Source: Pseudomonas sp. RIT-PI-q | Lineage (GTDB): Bacteria; Pseudomonadota; Gammaproteobacteria; Pseudomonadales; Pseudomonadaceae | Length of the DNA stretch: 64,000 nt | Direction of reading: 5' to 3' | Assembly: GCF_001297125.1 (NCBI RefSeq) | Contig: NZ_LHPC01000017.1 | Location: 186,001 to 250,000 of the forward strand | In this document: piece after piece, positions 17,065-27,428 of the stretch | Layout: the number at the start of each line of letters is the position of its first letter | Numbering within the stretch: the stretch's first letter is position 1 | Program-made: the position numbers and the translations under genes | The notes under the pieces: model-generated | Told to the model about the DNA's origin: nothing | Databases searched by the model: none | Seen by the model: only the letters and a program-made list of their open reading frames with translations

Positions 17065-18951
17065 ATGCTTTCCGCACACTCGAAGGCGCACGTGGATTGC
17101 GTCAGCCGTGTTTTGAGAAATGCCGAACACCTGCCGCAGCTACCGGTATCGGACCTGATCCTCGACTCCTGGCGCCGCTCCATGGAGCAACACCACCTGG
17201 ACCCCGGCTCGCTGCAAGGGCCTCGGATTCTTTCGCAGAATGTGCTGCAGGAATGCCGCGAGCGTTCCGAGCTGTTCCTGCGCATCGCCAGCGAAGAAGT
17301 CGCGCGCCTCCACGGTCGCGTGCGTGATGCCGACTACTGCGTGTTGCTCACCGACGCCCAGGGCCAGACCATCGACTACCGTGTGGAAACCTCCATCCGC
17401 AATGACTGCCGCAAAGCCGGTCTGTACCTCGGCACCTGCTGGTCGGAAGGTGAGGAAGGCACCTGTGGCGTGGCCGCCGTACTGACCGCAAGAACACCGA
17501 TCACCGTGCACAAGCGCGATCACTTTCGCGCGGCTTTTATCGGGCTCACCTGCTCGGCCGCGCCAGTCTTCGATCCCCGGGGCGAACTGCTCGGGGTGCT
17601 CGACGTGTCCGCCGTGCGCTCCCCGGACGACCGCCGCTCTCAACACCTGATCCGGCAGATGGTGGTGCAGAGTGCGCGGGAAATAGAACAGGCATTTTTC
17701 ATGAGCAGCGCCCAGGGTTACTGGGTGCTGCGCGCGCACAACAGCCCCGGCTACGTTGACAGCCAGCCCGATTACTTGCTCGCCTGGGACGATGACGGTC
17801 GGCTGCAAGCGCTGAACCCCGCAGCGCGGCAATGGTTGCTACAAAGCTTCGGCCAGTTGCCGGAACACATCGGCCAGGTGTTCGATCAGCAGGTGTTGCA
17901 TCGGGCCAGTGACGAGTCGCTCTGCCTGCTTCACGGCCAAGGCGGCCGCGCGCAATTGCATGGGCGACTGCGTGCGCCACGTCGGATGAAACGCACCCCC
18001 GCGCGCCGGGTGCTGACGCCCGCTGAACTCGACCCGCGCCTGGAAGAAAGCCTGCGCCGGGCGGTGCGGGTCAAGGATCGCAATCTGCCGGGGCTGATCC
18101 GGGGTGAACCCGGCTCCGGCAAGGAAGTCTTCGCCCGCCAGTTGCACCAGGCCAGTCAGCGCCGTGAGCGGCCGTTCATTGCGGTGAACTGCGCGGCCAT
18201 CCCGGAAAACCTGATCGAAAGCGAGTTGTTTGGTTACGTGGCCGGCGCTTTCACTGGTGCTTCGAGCAAAGGCATGCAAGGTCTGTTGGAACAGGCCGAT
18301 GGCGGTACGTTGTTTCTCGATGAAATCGGCGACATGCCCCTGCCCCTGCAAACCCGCTTGCTGCGGGTGCTGGCCGAGGGCGAAGTGGCGCCGCTGGGGG
18401 CATCACGGCGCAAAGCAATAGACATTCAAGTCGTCTGTGCGAGCCACCGCGATCTGGACGCTCTGGTGACTTCTGGCACGTTTCGCGAAGACCTGTACTT
18501 TCGCCTCAGCGGCGCGCGCTTCCAGTTGCCGCCGCTGCGCGAACGCAGTGACCGGCTCGCATTGATCAACCGGATACTCGAAGAGGAATCGTTGGCCTGC
18601 GGGGTATCGATACACCTGGGAGGCGCGGCCCTGGAATGCCTGCTCGGCTACCGCTGGCCGGGCAATGTGCGCGAACTGCGGCACGCACTGCGTTACGCCT
18701 GCGCGGTGTGCGAGGGCAACTTGATTGTGTTGAGTGACTTGCCCGAGCAACTGCTCGGCCACGGGCTCAATGATCCGGCTGACGCCATAGAACGCTGCGC
18801 CAGCCCGGAACGCCAGGCACTCATCGATGCCCTCGTGCGTCATCGCTGGAAACCCACTGCCGCGGCCAAGGCGTTGGGTATCTCCCGGGCAACCCTGTAT
18901 CGACGGGTGCACCAGCATGCCATCGACATGCCGGGCAGAGGCCAAACGTAA
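17065..18951 (+). CDS. acoR: Acetoin operon activator AcoR (sigma-54-dependent)
   Basis: A 628-residue bacterial enhancer-binding protein. The N-terminal third is a GAF-type sensor (around 70-220). The AAA+ domain shows Walker A GEPGSGKE (near 347-354), the sigma-54 contact loop GAFTGA (394-399), Walker [12 protein letters not shown], and the arginine-finger segment [10 protein letters not shown]. The last 50 residues hold a Fis-type helix-turn-helix ([17 protein letters not shown]). It is divergent from acoX with palindromic sites between. By family knowledge it responds to acetoin/acetaldehyde and drives aco transcription. Confidence 0.94.
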   Translation: MLSAHSKAHVDCVSRVLRNAEHLPQLPVSDLILDSWRRSMEQHHLDPGSLQGPRILSQNVLQECRERSELFLRIASEEVARLHGRVRDADYCVLLTDAQGQTIDYRVETSIRNDCRKAGLYLGTCWSEGEEGTCGVAAVLTARTPITVHKRDHFRAAFIGLTCSAAPVFDPRGELLGVLDVSAVRSPDDRRSQHLIRQMVVQSAREIEQAFFMSSAQGYWVLRAHNSPGYVDSQPDYLLAWDDDGRLQALNPAARQWLLQSFGQLPEHIGQVFDQQVLHRASDESLCLLHGQGGRAQLHGRLRAPRRMKRTPARRVLTPAELDPRLEESLRRAVRVKDRNLPGLIRGEPGSGKEVFARQLHQASQRRERPFIAVNCAAIPENLIESELFGYVAGAFTGASSKGMQGLLEQADGGTLFLDEIGDMPLPLQTRLLRVLAEGEVAPLGASRRKAIDIQVVCASHRDLDALVTSGTFREDLYFRLSGARFQLPPLRERSDRLALINRILEEESLACGVSIHLGGAALECLLGYRWPGNVRELRHALRYACAVCEGNLIVLSDLPEQLLGHGLNDPADAIERCASPERQALIDALVRHRWKPTAAAKALGISRATLYRRVHQHAIDMPGRGQT

Positions 18952-18952
18952 A

Positions 18953-19051
18953 TGTAGGCGCGAGCCTGCTCGCGATGGACGATAACGATAATGCGTGTTT
19001 GCTGGATAAACGCATCGCCCTCAGGTCCATCGCAAGCAAGCTTGCTCCTGC
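18953..19051. repeat. REPIN (inverted REP pair)
   Basis: Two REP copies face each other: TGTAGGCGCGAGCCTGCTCG on the left and the inverted form (TCCATCGCAAGCAAGCTTGC...) on the right, with about 45 bases between. It follows acoR directly. The left copy departs from the usual GTAGGAGCGAGC sequence. The remainder to 19174 holds the promoter and ribosome site (AAGGAG) of the next gene. Confidence 0.8.
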
Positions 19052-19174
19052 AAAAGCCTCACCCAATATCCGACATCATCAAACTTTCCCCCCCAAGCAC
19101 CTCTACCACCTTCACGCCAGCCAAAAGCCCCCGGATGATCATGACGCTTTCCCTATCAGATCAAGGAGCTAAAC

Positions 19175-19570
19175 ATGCTGGATCAACAGTCCCAGGACAT
19201 TGTAAACCGCGCGATATCGGTCGCCACCGAGCAAGGTTTCGCAGTCTGCATCAGTGTGGTTGACGATGCCGGGCTGCTTCGAGCCTTCCTGCGCATGGAC
19301 GACGCCGTCCCCGGTGCCATCGAGGTCGCAATCAAGAAAGCCCGCACCGCTGCGCTGTTTCGCACCGACAGTGCTGAAATCGGTGCCCGTGCTCAGCCTG
19401 GCGGTGACATCTACTCCCTGGAAGGCACCAACGGCGGGCTGATCAGCTTCGGCGGCGGCATCGTCCTGCACGACCCCCAAGGCAAAGTCATAGGCGGACT
19501 CGGGATCTCGGGCGCAACGGTCGAGGCGGATCAGGACATTGCGCTGCGAGCCGGGCGACCATCAGCCTGA
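19175..19570 (+). CDS. GlcG/HbpS-like protein (DUF336, heme-binding family)
   Basis: A 131-residue small protein of the GlcG/HbpS family. The C-terminal signature IYSLEGTNGGLISFGGGIVL followed by GKVIGGLGISGATVEAD is clear. Members bind heme or stabilise small molecules and are often beside oxidoreductases or transporters; the function here is unknown. A good AAGGAG precedes the ATG. It is 42 bases before an aldo/keto reductase and likely co-transcribed with it. A truncated relative lies at 40770-40886. Confidence 0.85.
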   Translation: MLDQQSQDIVNRAISVATEQGFAVCISVVDDAGLLRAFLRMDDAVPGAIEVAIKKARTAALFRTDSAEIGARAQPGGDIYSLEGTNGGLISFGGGIVLHDPQGKVIGGLGISGATVEADQDIALRAGRPSA

Positions 19571-19612
19571 CCACAACGAAACTCACACCGTCATCAATTT
19601 GAGGATTGACTC

Positions 19613-20629
19613 ATGCAGCCGTCTACAAAAAGAAAACTCGGCCGAGTGAACCTGGATGTCAGCAATTTTGCCTTTGGCACCTCCCCCGTCGGCAACCTGT
19701 TTCGCCCCACCGACGAAGCCACCTCCGATGCCATGTTCCAACGGGCATGGGAAGGTGGCGTGCGCCTCTTCGACACCGCGCCGATGTATGGGCACGGGCT
19801 GGCCGAACTGCGTACGGGGCACTCGCTGCGCTGGAAGAATCGCGATGAATTCGTCATCTCTTCCAAGGTCGGACGCGTGCTCAAAGCCAAGCCGCGTTCG
19901 CAAATCGATTTCAGCCCCTGGAGCAACGCTGCGCCAAACGAAATGACCTTCGACTACAGCTATGACGGCACCATGCGCTCGTTCGAAGACTCGCTTCAAC
20001 GGTTGGCCCTGGAGCGAATAGACATTTGCTTCATCCACGACATCGACGTCTTCACCCGTGGATCGCAACAACCACAGGTGTTCAAGCAAGCCATGGATGG
20101 CGCCTGGAGAGCCCTTTCACAATTGCGCGACGAAGGGGTGGTAAAAGCCATTGGCGTCGGCGTCAATGAATGGCAAGTCTGCCATGAGGCCCTGAAACAG
20201 CGGGATTTCGACTGCTTTCTTTTAGCCGGTCGCTACACCCTGCTCGAACAGGATTCACTCGATGAGTTCCTGCCGCTGTGCGAAGAACGAGGGGCCGCCG
20301 TGCTGATCGGTGGGGGGTTCAATTCAGGGATATTGGCCACGGGCGCCATCGAAGGCGCTCGCTACAACTATGCCCCTGCGCCGTCCCATATCCTGGAACG
20401 GGTCCGGGCAATTGAAGTGATCTGCAAAGAGTATGGCGTGCCTCTTCCGGCCGCCGCCATGCAATTTGTGGTGGCTCACCCGGCTATCCCTTCATTCGTC
20501 GCCGGCACACGAACGGTGGAACAGCTGGATAAGAATTTGCAGTGGTTCAGCCATCCTATTCCCGTCGAGTTCTGGCAAGCGCTCAAACAAAAAGGGTTGC
20601 TGAGGGAAGACGCTCCGACCCCGCACTGA
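19613..20629 (+). CDS. Aldo/keto reductase (aldose dehydrogenase/pyridoxal dehydrogenase-like)
   Basis: A 338-residue NAD(P)-dependent TIM-barrel oxidoreductase. The tetrad is recognisable: Asp in FDTAPMYG, Tyr in the same motif, Lys in ISSKVGR and His in FIHDID. The IGVGVNEWQVC and RYTLLEQ segments match the L-fucose/D-threo-aldose dehydrogenase and pyridoxal 4-dehydrogenase branch, so oxidation of an aldose to a lactone is the best guess. It follows the GlcG-like gene and ends at a strong bidirectional terminator. Confidence 0.87.
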   Translation: MQPSTKRKLGRVNLDVSNFAFGTSPVGNLFRPTDEATSDAMFQRAWEGGVRLFDTAPMYGHGLAELRTGHSLRWKNRDEFVISSKVGRVLKAKPRSQIDFSPWSNAAPNEMTFDYSYDGTMRSFEDSLQRLALERIDICFIHDIDVFTRGSQQPQVFKQAMDGAWRALSQLRDEGVVKAIGVGVNEWQVCHEALKQRDFDCFLLAGRYTLLEQDSLDEFLPLCEERGAAVLIGGGFNSGILATGAIEGARYNYAPAPSHILERVRAIEVICKEYGVPLPAAAMQFVVAHPAIPSFVAGTRTVEQLDKNLQWFSHPIPVEFWQALKQKGLLREDAPTPH

Positions 20630-20639
20630 TGCCATGAAA

Positions 20640-20666
20640 AAAGCCACGACGTACTGTCGTGGCTTT
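20640..20666. terminator. Bidirectional intrinsic terminator
   Basis: Perfect 11-bp stem AAAGCCACGAC / GTCGTGGCTTT with a 5-base loop between the converging aldo/keto reductase and porin genes; A-run before it and T-run in the stem end suit termination on both strands. Confidence 0.88.
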
Positions 20667-20698
20667 AAGGTAATCGGTGAATGAATCACGCCAGAGCG

Positions 20699-22057
20699 CT
20701 AAAAATTGCTCTGGATTTTCACCCCCGCCACCCAGGCATTGTCGACCTCGCTGACACCCCCCGGATTGCGTACGTATTGAATATTGGGCCGGACGATCAA
20801 CCACTTCGTCGCGTGGACACCGTAGTACAACTCAGCGTCATACTCGTTGCCTTGCACCGGCTGATAGGCGCGATTGTCATAGTCCGTCTGGTTGTTGGCC
20901 TGATTGAGCGCTTTTTGATTATTGCGAAAACGCGAGTTGGTACTGACCCGCGCGACGCCAAAACCGAGGTCGTCCTGGGGACGGGCATCGAACACGCCTT
21001 TATAGGTCAAGCCGGCCTGAATGAAGTGCCCGACCTGACTGGTTTCCCGGTCCTGCACCGTGACGTTGGCGAACAGCGACAAACCCCGGGCGGGATCACC
21101 GTCATGAGCGGTGACCTGCTGCTGGGCGACCAGCCAGTAACCGTATTTGCTGTCGCGGGACACCAGGTTACTGGTCACGTCACCGGGCACTTCGCGGCTC
21201 TCGACGTCAGTGGCGTCGGCGGTGCTGTAATAGGCACCGACCCGGTACTCGCCCGGCAGTGAGTTCACGGTCGGCGTCCAAAGCAACTCGACCGGCAGGA
21301 TCAAACCTTCACCCCCGCTCATGTTCAATTTGAAGCCATTGCTGTCCTCCAGCAGTGAAGGGTTGTGTTCGTAAGCCCCCACCTGGACGAACACTTGTGG
21401 CGCCAATTCGTATTTGACTCGACCGGCCCACTGCGAGATCGGCCAGTTGAACCAGATTCCACTGCCCGCCCAGTTGCCCATTTGCGAGCCGCACAACGCC
21501 AGGTTCTGGAAGTCGCAGGGGAAACTGTTGAAGTCTTCGCCCTCGCCGAAACGTCCGAACTTGATATTGAGTTTTTGATCGAGGTACGACTGGCTGATCC
21601 ACATCTGCGTCAACCGCCACGTCTGCCCTCTTCCCCAGACTTCCTGGGTCGAGGAATACATCGGCGCACGCGGGTCACTGATACGGTCATTGGTGATGTT
21701 GCGACCTTCGCGCTCAGTGATGGCCAACTTGAACGTTGCATCGTGCCAACCGAAGATCTTTTGCAAATCCAACTGCGCCCCCAAGGTGAACTGACCGCTC
21801 CAGCGTGCTGTTCGATCCTGGTCATAACCACCGTGGGCGTTGTAACCCAGCTCCCCGACATAATCGAGGGTGAAGTTATAACCCTTCTCCAGCAGATCGC
21901 TGCGAGCCCCTCCCCAATCGCCGGTCATGCCCACTGCATCAGGGTCGAAAGCCCCGGCCGCCATGGCCTGGCTGGATATCGAGAATGCCGGGGCGGTAGC
22001 GATAAAGCTTGTAATCAGGGCGCAGGAAAGCCTCCCGCGCAAATGAGCGTTATACAT
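20699..22057 (-). CDS. OprB-family carbohydrate-selective porin
   Basis: A 452-residue outer-membrane porin. After a basic start and hydrophobic signal peptide (ending near SSQAMAAG) comes the OprB hallmark MTGDWGGARSDLLEKG. Beta-strand-rich sequence continues to a C-terminal phenylalanine (KIQSNF), as expected for barrel insertion. ATG 22057 has GAGG 10 bases upstream; 21 more codons are open but unlikely. It lies downstream of an ABC sugar-type transporter operon on the same strand, so it probably supplies the outer-membrane step for the same solute. Confidence 0.9.
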   Translation of the reverse strand: MYNAHLRGRLSCALITSFIATAPAFSISSQAMAAGAFDPDAVGMTGDWGGARSDLLEKGYNFTLDYVGELGYNAHGGYDQDRTARWSGQFTLGAQLDLQKIFGWHDATFKLAITEREGRNITNDRISDPRAPMYSSTQEVWGRGQTWRLTQMWISQSYLDQKLNIKFGRFGEGEDFNSFPCDFQNLALCGSQMGNWAGSGIWFNWPISQWAGRVKYELAPQVFVQVGAYEHNPSLLEDSNGFKLNMSGGEGLILPVELLWTPTVNSLPGEYRVGAYYSTADATDVESREVPGDVTSNLVSRDSKYGYWLVAQQQVTAHDGDPARGLSLFANVTVQDRETSQVGHFIQAGLTYKGVFDARPQDDLGFGVARVSTNSRFRNNQKALNQANNQTDYDNRAYQPVQGNEYDAELYYGVHATKWLIVRPNIQYVRNPGGVSEVDNAWVAGVKIQSNF

Positions 22058-22112
22058 TTTGTGGCGACCTCTGTTGTTATTAATATGAGTCTTGAGCGCA
22101 CAACCCTTCGAT

Positions 22113-22137
22113 CGCGGCATGTTTGAAACATGCCGCG
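22113..22137. promoter_or_regulatory. 25-bp perfect palindrome between etfA and the porin gene
   Basis: CGCGGCATGTTT / AAACATGCCGCG with a single-base centre. No T-run follows on the minus strand, so it may be an operator or a hairpin that attenuates read-through from etfA into the porin gene. Confidence 0.5.
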
Positions 22138-22189
22138 TCGATTTACTGACAGAGTCTACAACAGTGTTTAACTAACTTTCCTTCATCGC

Positions 22190-23119
22190 TTACAACGAAG
22201 ATTGAAGTTGCGGTAATACCTCGAACAAGTCCGCCACCAGGCCGTAATCGGCCACCTGGAAGATCGGCGCTTCTTCGTCCTTGTTGATCGCAACGATCAC
22301 TTTGGAGTCTTTCATGCCGGCCAGGTGCTGGATCGCGCCGGAGATACCGACGGCGATGTACAGCTGTGGCGCAACGATCTTGCCGGTCTGACCGACCTGC
22401 ATGTCGTTGGGGACAAAACCGGCGTCGACTGCAGCGCGGGAAGCGCCGACAGCAGCGCCCAGCTTGTCAGCCAGGGCGTACAGGTGTTTGAAGTTGTCGC
22501 CGCTCTGCATGCCGCGGCCGCCGGAAACGACGATCTTGGCAGCGGTCAGTTCCGGACGATCGGACTTGGCCAGTTCTTCGCCAACGAAGCTTGCGATGCC
22601 AGCGTCGTGTGCAGCGCCCACCGCTTCAACCGAAGCAGAACCGCCTTCAGCCGCTACCGGGTCGAAACCGGTGGCACGCACGGTGATCACTTTCACTGCG
22701 GCGTTCGATTGAACGGTTGCGATCGCGTTACCGGCGTAGATCGGACGCTTGAAGGTGTCAGCGCTTTCGACCGAGATGATCTCGGAGATCTGGTCAACAT
22801 CCAGCTGCGCGGCAACGCGTGGCAGGATGTTTTTGCCATTGGAGGTAGCGGCAGCCAGGATGTGGCTGTAGCCGTTGCCCAACTCGGCTACCAGAGGAGC
22901 GACGTTTTCTGGCAGCTGATGCGCGTAGGCGGCGTTGTCGGCCACCAGCACTTTCGCCACGCCAGCGATTTTCGCAGCCGCTTCAGCCACGGCGCCAACG
23001 CCAAGGCCGGCAACCAGAACGTGGATGTCACCACCGATTTTGGCGGCAGCAGCAACGGTGTTCAGTGTGGCCGGGGCCAGCACTTTGTTGTCGTGTTCAG
23101 CGATTACCAAGATAGTCAT
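22190..23119 (-). CDS. etfA: Electron transfer flavoprotein alpha subunit
   Basis: A 309-residue ETF alpha chain that carries FAD and passes electrons from acyl-CoA and related dehydrogenases to ETF-ubiquinone oxidoreductase. The C-terminal FAD domain is intact: [30 protein letters not shown] and [21 protein letters not shown] 23119 follows GGAG. It starts 16 bases after etfB. Unusually, both follow the sugar-type ABC transporter genes on the same strand with short gaps and no visible terminator. Confidence 0.95.
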   Translation of the reverse strand: MTILVIAEHDNKVLAPATLNTVAAAAKIGGDIHVLVAGLGVGAVAEAAAKIAGVAKVLVADNAAYAHQLPENVAPLVAELGNGYSHILAAATSNGKNILPRVAAQLDVDQISEIISVESADTFKRPIYAGNAIATVQSNAAVKVITVRATGFDPVAAEGGSASVEAVGAAHDAGIASFVGEELAKSDRPELTAAKIVVSGGRGMQSGDNFKHLYALADKLGAAVGASRAAVDAGFVPNDMQVGQTGKIVAPQLYIAVGISGAIQHLAGMKDSKVIVAINKDEEAPIFQVADYGLVADLFEVLPQLQSSL

Positions 23120-23135
23120 GATTCGGCTCTCCAAT

Positions 23136-23885
23136 TCAAAGCACCTTCGCTTCGTTTTTCAGTTTCTCGACCAGTTCAGCCACCGACGTGACCTTGATAC
23201 CCGCGCTGCGTGCAGCCGGCGCTTCGACTTTCACGGTTGTGTTGGTGGAGGCGGTGGAAACGCCCAAAGCGTCCGCAGTCACTACGTCGAGAGGCTTCTT
23301 CTTGGCTTTCATGATGTTTGGCAGGGACGCATAACGCGGCTCGTTCAAACGCAGGTCGGTGGTGACGATGGCCGGCAGTTTCAGGGAAACCGTCTGCGCG
23401 CCGCCGTCGACTTCGCGGGTCACGGCAACGCTGTCGCCACTGATCTCGACTTTGGAGGCGAACGTGCCCTGACCGTAACCGCTCAGTGCAGCGAGCATCT
23501 GGCCGGTCTGGTTGTTGTCGCTGTCGATGGCTTGTTTGCCAAGGATCACCAGCTGAGGCTGTTCCTTGTCGACAACCGCTTTCAACAGCTTGGCAACGGC
23601 CAGGGACGTCAGGTCTTCAGCGGATTCGACGAGGATGGCGCGGTCGGCACCCAGCGCCAGCGCGGTGCGCAGTTGCTCTTGAGCGGCGGACAGGCCGATC
23701 GAGACGACGACGATTTCAGTCGCAACGCCTTTCTCTTTCAGGCGTACGGCTTCTTCCACTGCGATTTCGCAGAACGGGTTCATCGACATCTTCACGTTAG
23801 CGAGGTCGACGCCGGAATGGTCCGCCTTGACGCGAACCTTGACGTTGTAGTCGACCACCCGTTTGATTGACACAAGGACTTTCAT
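23136..23885 (-). CDS. etfB: Electron transfer flavoprotein beta subunit
   Basis: A 249-residue ETF beta chain, full length. It begins [20 protein letters not shown], has [18 protein letters not shown] and the AMP-binding region with [17 protein letters not shown]. The C-terminal arm carries the [13 protein letters not shown] motif recognised by dehydrogenase partners. It starts 27 bases after the second ABC permease gene. I cannot tell whether this is the only ETF of the organism or a dedicated second copy; operon context suggests the latter. Confidence 0.95.
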   Translation of the reverse strand: MKVLVSIKRVVDYNVKVRVKADHSGVDLANVKMSMNPFCEIAVEEAVRLKEKGVATEIVVVSIGLSAAQEQLRTALALGADRAILVESAEDLTSLAVAKLLKAVVDKEQPQLVILGKQAIDSDNNQTGQMLAALSGYGQGTFASKVEISGDSVAVTREVDGGAQTVSLKLPAIVTTDLRLNEPRYASLPNIMKAKKKPLDVVTADALGVSTASTNTTVKVEAPAARSAGIKVTSVAELVEKLKNEAKVL

Positions 23886-23912
23886 TGCTTATTTCCACCG
23901 TTTTTTGATGTG

Positions 23913-24860
23913 TTACTTGACGACCGGGAGCTTCGAACGATCGATGGTGAACGCCACGGCGATGATCAGGATCACGCCGAACACGATCTGCTGGGCAAAC
24001 ACGCTGACACCGACGAACGTCATACCGATCCGCACTACGGAAACCAGCAGCGCACCGATCAGTGTTCGCCAGACGCCACCGACGCCACCGGTCAATGCCG
24101 TGCCCCCGACCAATACTGCGGCGATTGCCGGCAGCAGGAATTCATTGGCCAGCGTTGGCGAACCGCTGGACAGCCTCCCGGCCATGATGATTCCGGACAA
24201 CGCCGCCAGACCGGCCGATATGGCGAAGGTCATGATCTTGATCCGGTTGACGTTGATACCCGAGGCCCAGACCGCCGGTTCGCCTGCGCCGATGGCATTG
24301 CTAAACCGTCCGAACGGCGTCTTGCGGTGCAGGAAAATGCACAGCATCAGCACCACGAACGCCACGCAGACTTCATTGGGAATGCCGGCGGTGTGGCCGG
24401 TGACCCAGCCAAACCAGGCCTCGCGTTCGGCGCCGTCGATGTTGATCGTGCGGTTGTTGGAGGCGAGCATGGTGATGCTGGTCACGACCCCGCCAATCGC
24501 CAGGGTGACGATGAACGAGGGGATCCGCAGCCACGTATGCAACAGGCCGCTGAGTGCGCCGGCAGCGATGCCCAGGCCCAGGCCAATTGGAAATGCCCAG
24601 AACCCGTAGGCCGGCAACAGCAGCGCGATGATCACGCTGGCCATGGACGCCACGGCCTGGGCAGACAGGTCGATACCGCCGATCAGCAACACAAAGGTGA
24701 TACCGGTCGCCATCACAAACAGCGTCGAGGTGTCGGCGAGCAGGCCCAGAATAGCGCTGGGATGAATGAAGCCCGGGTCATACCCGGCGATCAGTGCAAC
24801 CAGGACAATCAAGGCAAACAACGGCGCCTGCGTGCGAAATCCGCTAAGGGAAATTGGCAT
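23913..24860 (-). CDS. ABC transporter permease, ribose/sugar type (RbsC family)
   Basis: A 315-residue inner-membrane permease with about eight to ten hydrophobic segments. The signatures are IGGIDLSAQAVASM, the GLLHTWLRIPSFIVTL loop and the late VLVGGTALTGGVGGVWRT, all typical of BPD_transp_2 permeases. It is the second permease of the operon, encoded 12 bases after the ATPase, and pairs with the permease at 26385-27329 as a heterodimer. Confidence 0.9.
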   Translation of the reverse strand: MPISLSGFRTQAPLFALIVLVALIAGYDPGFIHPSAILGLLADTSTLFVMATGITFVLLIGGIDLSAQAVASMASVIIALLLPAYGFWAFPIGLGLGIAAGALSGLLHTWLRIPSFIVTLAIGGVVTSITMLASNNRTINIDGAEREAWFGWVTGHTAGIPNEVCVAFVVLMLCIFLHRKTPFGRFSNAIGAGEPAVWASGINVNRIKIMTFAISAGLAALSGIIMAGRLSSGSPTLANEFLLPAIAAVLVGGTALTGGVGGVWRTLIGALLVSVVRIGMTFVGVSVFAQQIVFGVILIIAVAFTIDRSKLPVVK

Positions 24861-24872
24861 GTCTGTGCTCTC

Positions 24873-26375
24873 TCAAACCATGTACTTGATCAGGTCTACC
24901 TGCTGCGGCTTGGCGCCGGGCAGGCAGTCGAAGGACTGAGCGACTTCACCGTCACGCATCACCAGAATCCGGTGACTGAGCCCAATCATTTCATCCAGGG
25001 TATCGGCGGTGAGAATCACCGAGACGCCCTGGCCAGTGATCTCGCGGATCAGCTGGTAGACGTCCTCCTTCGCGCCCACATCCAGCCCGCGAGTCGGGTG
25101 ATCGAGGATCAGGATCGTCGAACCCGCATTGCGCCACTTGGCCAACACCACTTTTTGCTGGTTGCCGCCACTGAGGTTGAGCAGCAATGCATCGGGGCCC
25201 GGGGTCTTGATGCTCAGGCGCTTGATCCAGTCTTCGGCAATCGAACGCTCCTTGCGCTCGTCGAGCAGACCCAGCGAAGTCACTTGGCCGATGCGCGCCA
25301 AGGTCATGTTCTGCGCCACGCTGAGCATCGAAACGATGCCTTCGACCTTGCGTTCGCGGGGGATGTAGCCGATACCGGCACGAATCGCCGCTTGCGGTCC
25401 GCCCCCGTCCAATCGACGGCCTTGCACCTGGATTTCGCCGCGACTCTTGGGCATCAAGCCGGCCAATACCCGGCACAATTCTTCACGCCCCGAGCCAATG
25501 ACCCCGGCAATGCCCAGAATTTCACCGCGATGCAGATCGAAGTCCAGGCTGGCAAAACAGCCGTCCAGCGCCAGCTCGCGGGCTGACATCACCACCTCTG
25601 GCAAACATGGCTGCTGGAGCGATTCACGGTAAAACTCGGTGTGCAGCGAACGGCCGACCATCAAGGTGTGCAGGCGGTCCTTGGTGGCCTCGGCGGCGGG
25701 CATCTGCGCGACCACCTCACCGTCTTTCATCACATACACGCGGTCACTGAGATCGAGCAATTCGTCCAGCCGATGGGACACAAAGATGAACGACGCACGG
25801 GACTTGAGCTGCCGCACCAGGCGAAACAGCGTGTCAATTTCCTTTTGTTCGAGGGCCGAGGTCGGCTCATCCAGAAGGATGACCAAATGACCGTCCGTGC
25901 GTTCTTCCAGCGCCAGGGCCTTGGCCAGTTCGATCATCTGTCGCTGACCGAAACTCAACTCGCTGCACAACATGCCCGGATCGATATCCAGATTGACCTT
26001 GGCCAGTTGCAAGCGCGCAGCGCGGTGAAGTTTTTTCCAGTTCAGGCAACCCAAGCGCGAAAACTCATCTTCGCGGCCCATGAACAGGTTTTCAGCGACC
26101 GAGAGGTTCAGCAGGATCGATTGCTCCTGATAGACCATCGCGATGCCATTCGCCGTTGCGCCACGCGGTCCGTCGAGCAGAATCGGCGAACCGTCGAGTT
26201 CCAGATGACCTTCATCGGGTTGGTAGACTCCGGTGAGGATCTTCATCAACGTCGACTTGCCGGCACCGTTTTCGCCGATCAGCCCGACCACTTCGTGCTT
26301 GCGCACCTCAAGCGAAATGTTCTTCAGCACCGTGATGCCATTGAACCGTTTACTGACATTATTGAGCGCGAGCAT
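24873..26375 (-). CDS. ABC transporter ATP-binding protein, sugar type (RbsA/MglA family)
   Basis: A 500-residue duplicated ATPase with two nucleotide-binding domains in tandem, as in RbsA, MglA and XylG. First domain: Walker A GENGAGKST and Walker B LLDEPTSAL with signature LSFGQRQ. Second domain: degenerate Walker A region (AGVIGSGREELCR), signature LSGGNQQK and VGAKEDVYQLI, the family pattern in which the second site is altered. It lies between the two permease genes (gaps 9 and 12 bases). Confidence 0.93.
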   Translation of the reverse strand: MLALNNVSKRFNGITVLKNISLEVRKHEVVGLIGENGAGKSTLMKILTGVYQPDEGHLELDGSPILLDGPRGATANGIAMVYQEQSILLNLSVAENLFMGREDEFSRLGCLNWKKLHRAARLQLAKVNLDIDPGMLCSELSFGQRQMIELAKALALEERTDGHLVILLDEPTSALEQKEIDTLFRLVRQLKSRASFIFVSHRLDELLDLSDRVYVMKDGEVVAQMPAAEATKDRLHTLMVGRSLHTEFYRESLQQPCLPEVVMSARELALDGCFASLDFDLHRGEILGIAGVIGSGREELCRVLAGLMPKSRGEIQVQGRRLDGGGPQAAIRAGIGYIPRERKVEGIVSMLSVAQNMTLARIGQVTSLGLLDERKERSIAEDWIKRLSIKTPGPDALLLNLSGGNQQKVVLAKWRNAGSTILILDHPTRGLDVGAKEDVYQLIREITGQGVSVILTADTLDEMIGLSHRILVMRDGEVAQSFDCLPGAKPQQVDLIKYMV

Positions 26376-26384
26376 GGGACCTCC

Positions 26385-27329
26385 TCACTTGACGACGCGT
26401 GCTTTCGCACGGTCAAGGGCGATAGCGACAGCGGCGATAATCAGCACGCCCTGCACACCTTGCTGGACGTAAGGCGCGATCCCTATCAGGACCATGCCGT
26501 TACTGACCACCACCACGATCAACACGCCCAACAGAGTCCCCAGCGGACTGCCATTGCCACCCGCCAGCGACGCGCCGCCGACAACAATCGCGGTGATCGC
26601 AGTGAACAATTGGCCTTGCGCTATCAGTGCATGCCCTTGCCCGAACTGGGCAACCGCGAGGATCGCCGCCAGCCCGTAGAAAGCGCCGGCCAAGGCGAAA
26701 ATGCTGATACGCGTACGGTTGACGTTCACGCCATTGAGCCGTGCCAGATCTTCACCGCCACCAATGGCCAGCGCATGCCGCCCCAATACCGTGTGCCGGG
26801 AAATGAAATGCGCAACACCCAGCGCCAACACCACCATCCACACCGACAACGGCAACCCCATCAAACGGTGCAAGGCAATCGCTCGGACATTCATGTCGAG
26901 CACCCGCACGGTGTTGCCTTCCAGTAACGCGGTGGCCAGGCCAATGCCGACAAAGCCGACACCCAGCGTCGCCATGAAAGAGGGAATGCGCAATTTGACT
27001 TGCAGCAGCCCATTGATCAGGCCGGTCAAGGCGCCAATCAGGATCGCAATCGGCACGGCCCACAGACCAATGGCATGGCTGTTGAGCGTGTTGCCGATCA
27101 ACAAGGCGAAACACACCGCCGCGACCGCGACCACGCCTTCTACGGAAAGATCGATGCTTCCCATCTGGATAACGAACATTCCACCCAGCGCCATCAGCAG
27201 CGGAATCGAAGACGTGGTGGCGATTCGCGACAGGTTCATCGGGTCAAAGAAACTGGGATTGACCGAACCAATGAGCAGACCGATGAGCAGCAGGACAATA
27301 AGCGATGAAAACCGTCGCAGGCGGGCCAT
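26385..27329 (-). CDS. ABC transporter permease, ribose/sugar type (RbsC family)
   Basis: A 314-residue BPD_transp_2 permease: IQMGSIDLSVEGVVAV, LRIPSFMATLGVGFV and IVVGGASLAGGNGSP. ATG 27329 has GGAG 9 bases upstream; an in-frame codon eight residues earlier is possible. Distinct in sequence from the downstream permease, so the transporter uses two different channel subunits. It starts about 100 bases after the binding-protein stop, a gap in which a partial stop or processing signal could favour extra binding protein. Confidence 0.9.
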   Translation of the reverse strand: MARLRRFSSLIVLLLIGLLIGSVNPSFFDPMNLSRIATTSSIPLLMALGGMFVIQMGSIDLSVEGVVAVAAVCFALLIGNTLNSHAIGLWAVPIAILIGALTGLINGLLQVKLRIPSFMATLGVGFVGIGLATALLEGNTVRVLDMNVRAIALHRLMGLPLSVWMVVLALGVAHFISRHTVLGRHALAIGGGEDLARLNGVNVNRTRISIFALAGAFYGLAAILAVAQFGQGHALIAQGQLFTAITAIVVGGASLAGGNGSPLGTLLGVLIVVVVSNGMVLIGIAPYVQQGVQGVLIIAAVAIALDRAKARVVK

Positions 27330-27428
27330 GACGATAACTCCGGAAACAGGCATTGAAAAAAGCGTTCATGCACCACCGCACCTCTGGAATGAGGGGCGTT
27401 GGAAACAGGAAAGACCGTGACTGAGCGA

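Noticed and set aside
23910..25586. 558-codon plus-strand frame opposite the ABC permease and ATPase genes
   Set aside because: The minus-strand genes have complete Walker and permease motifs; the plus-strand product is repetitive Arg/Gln/Asp-rich sequence typical of a shadow.
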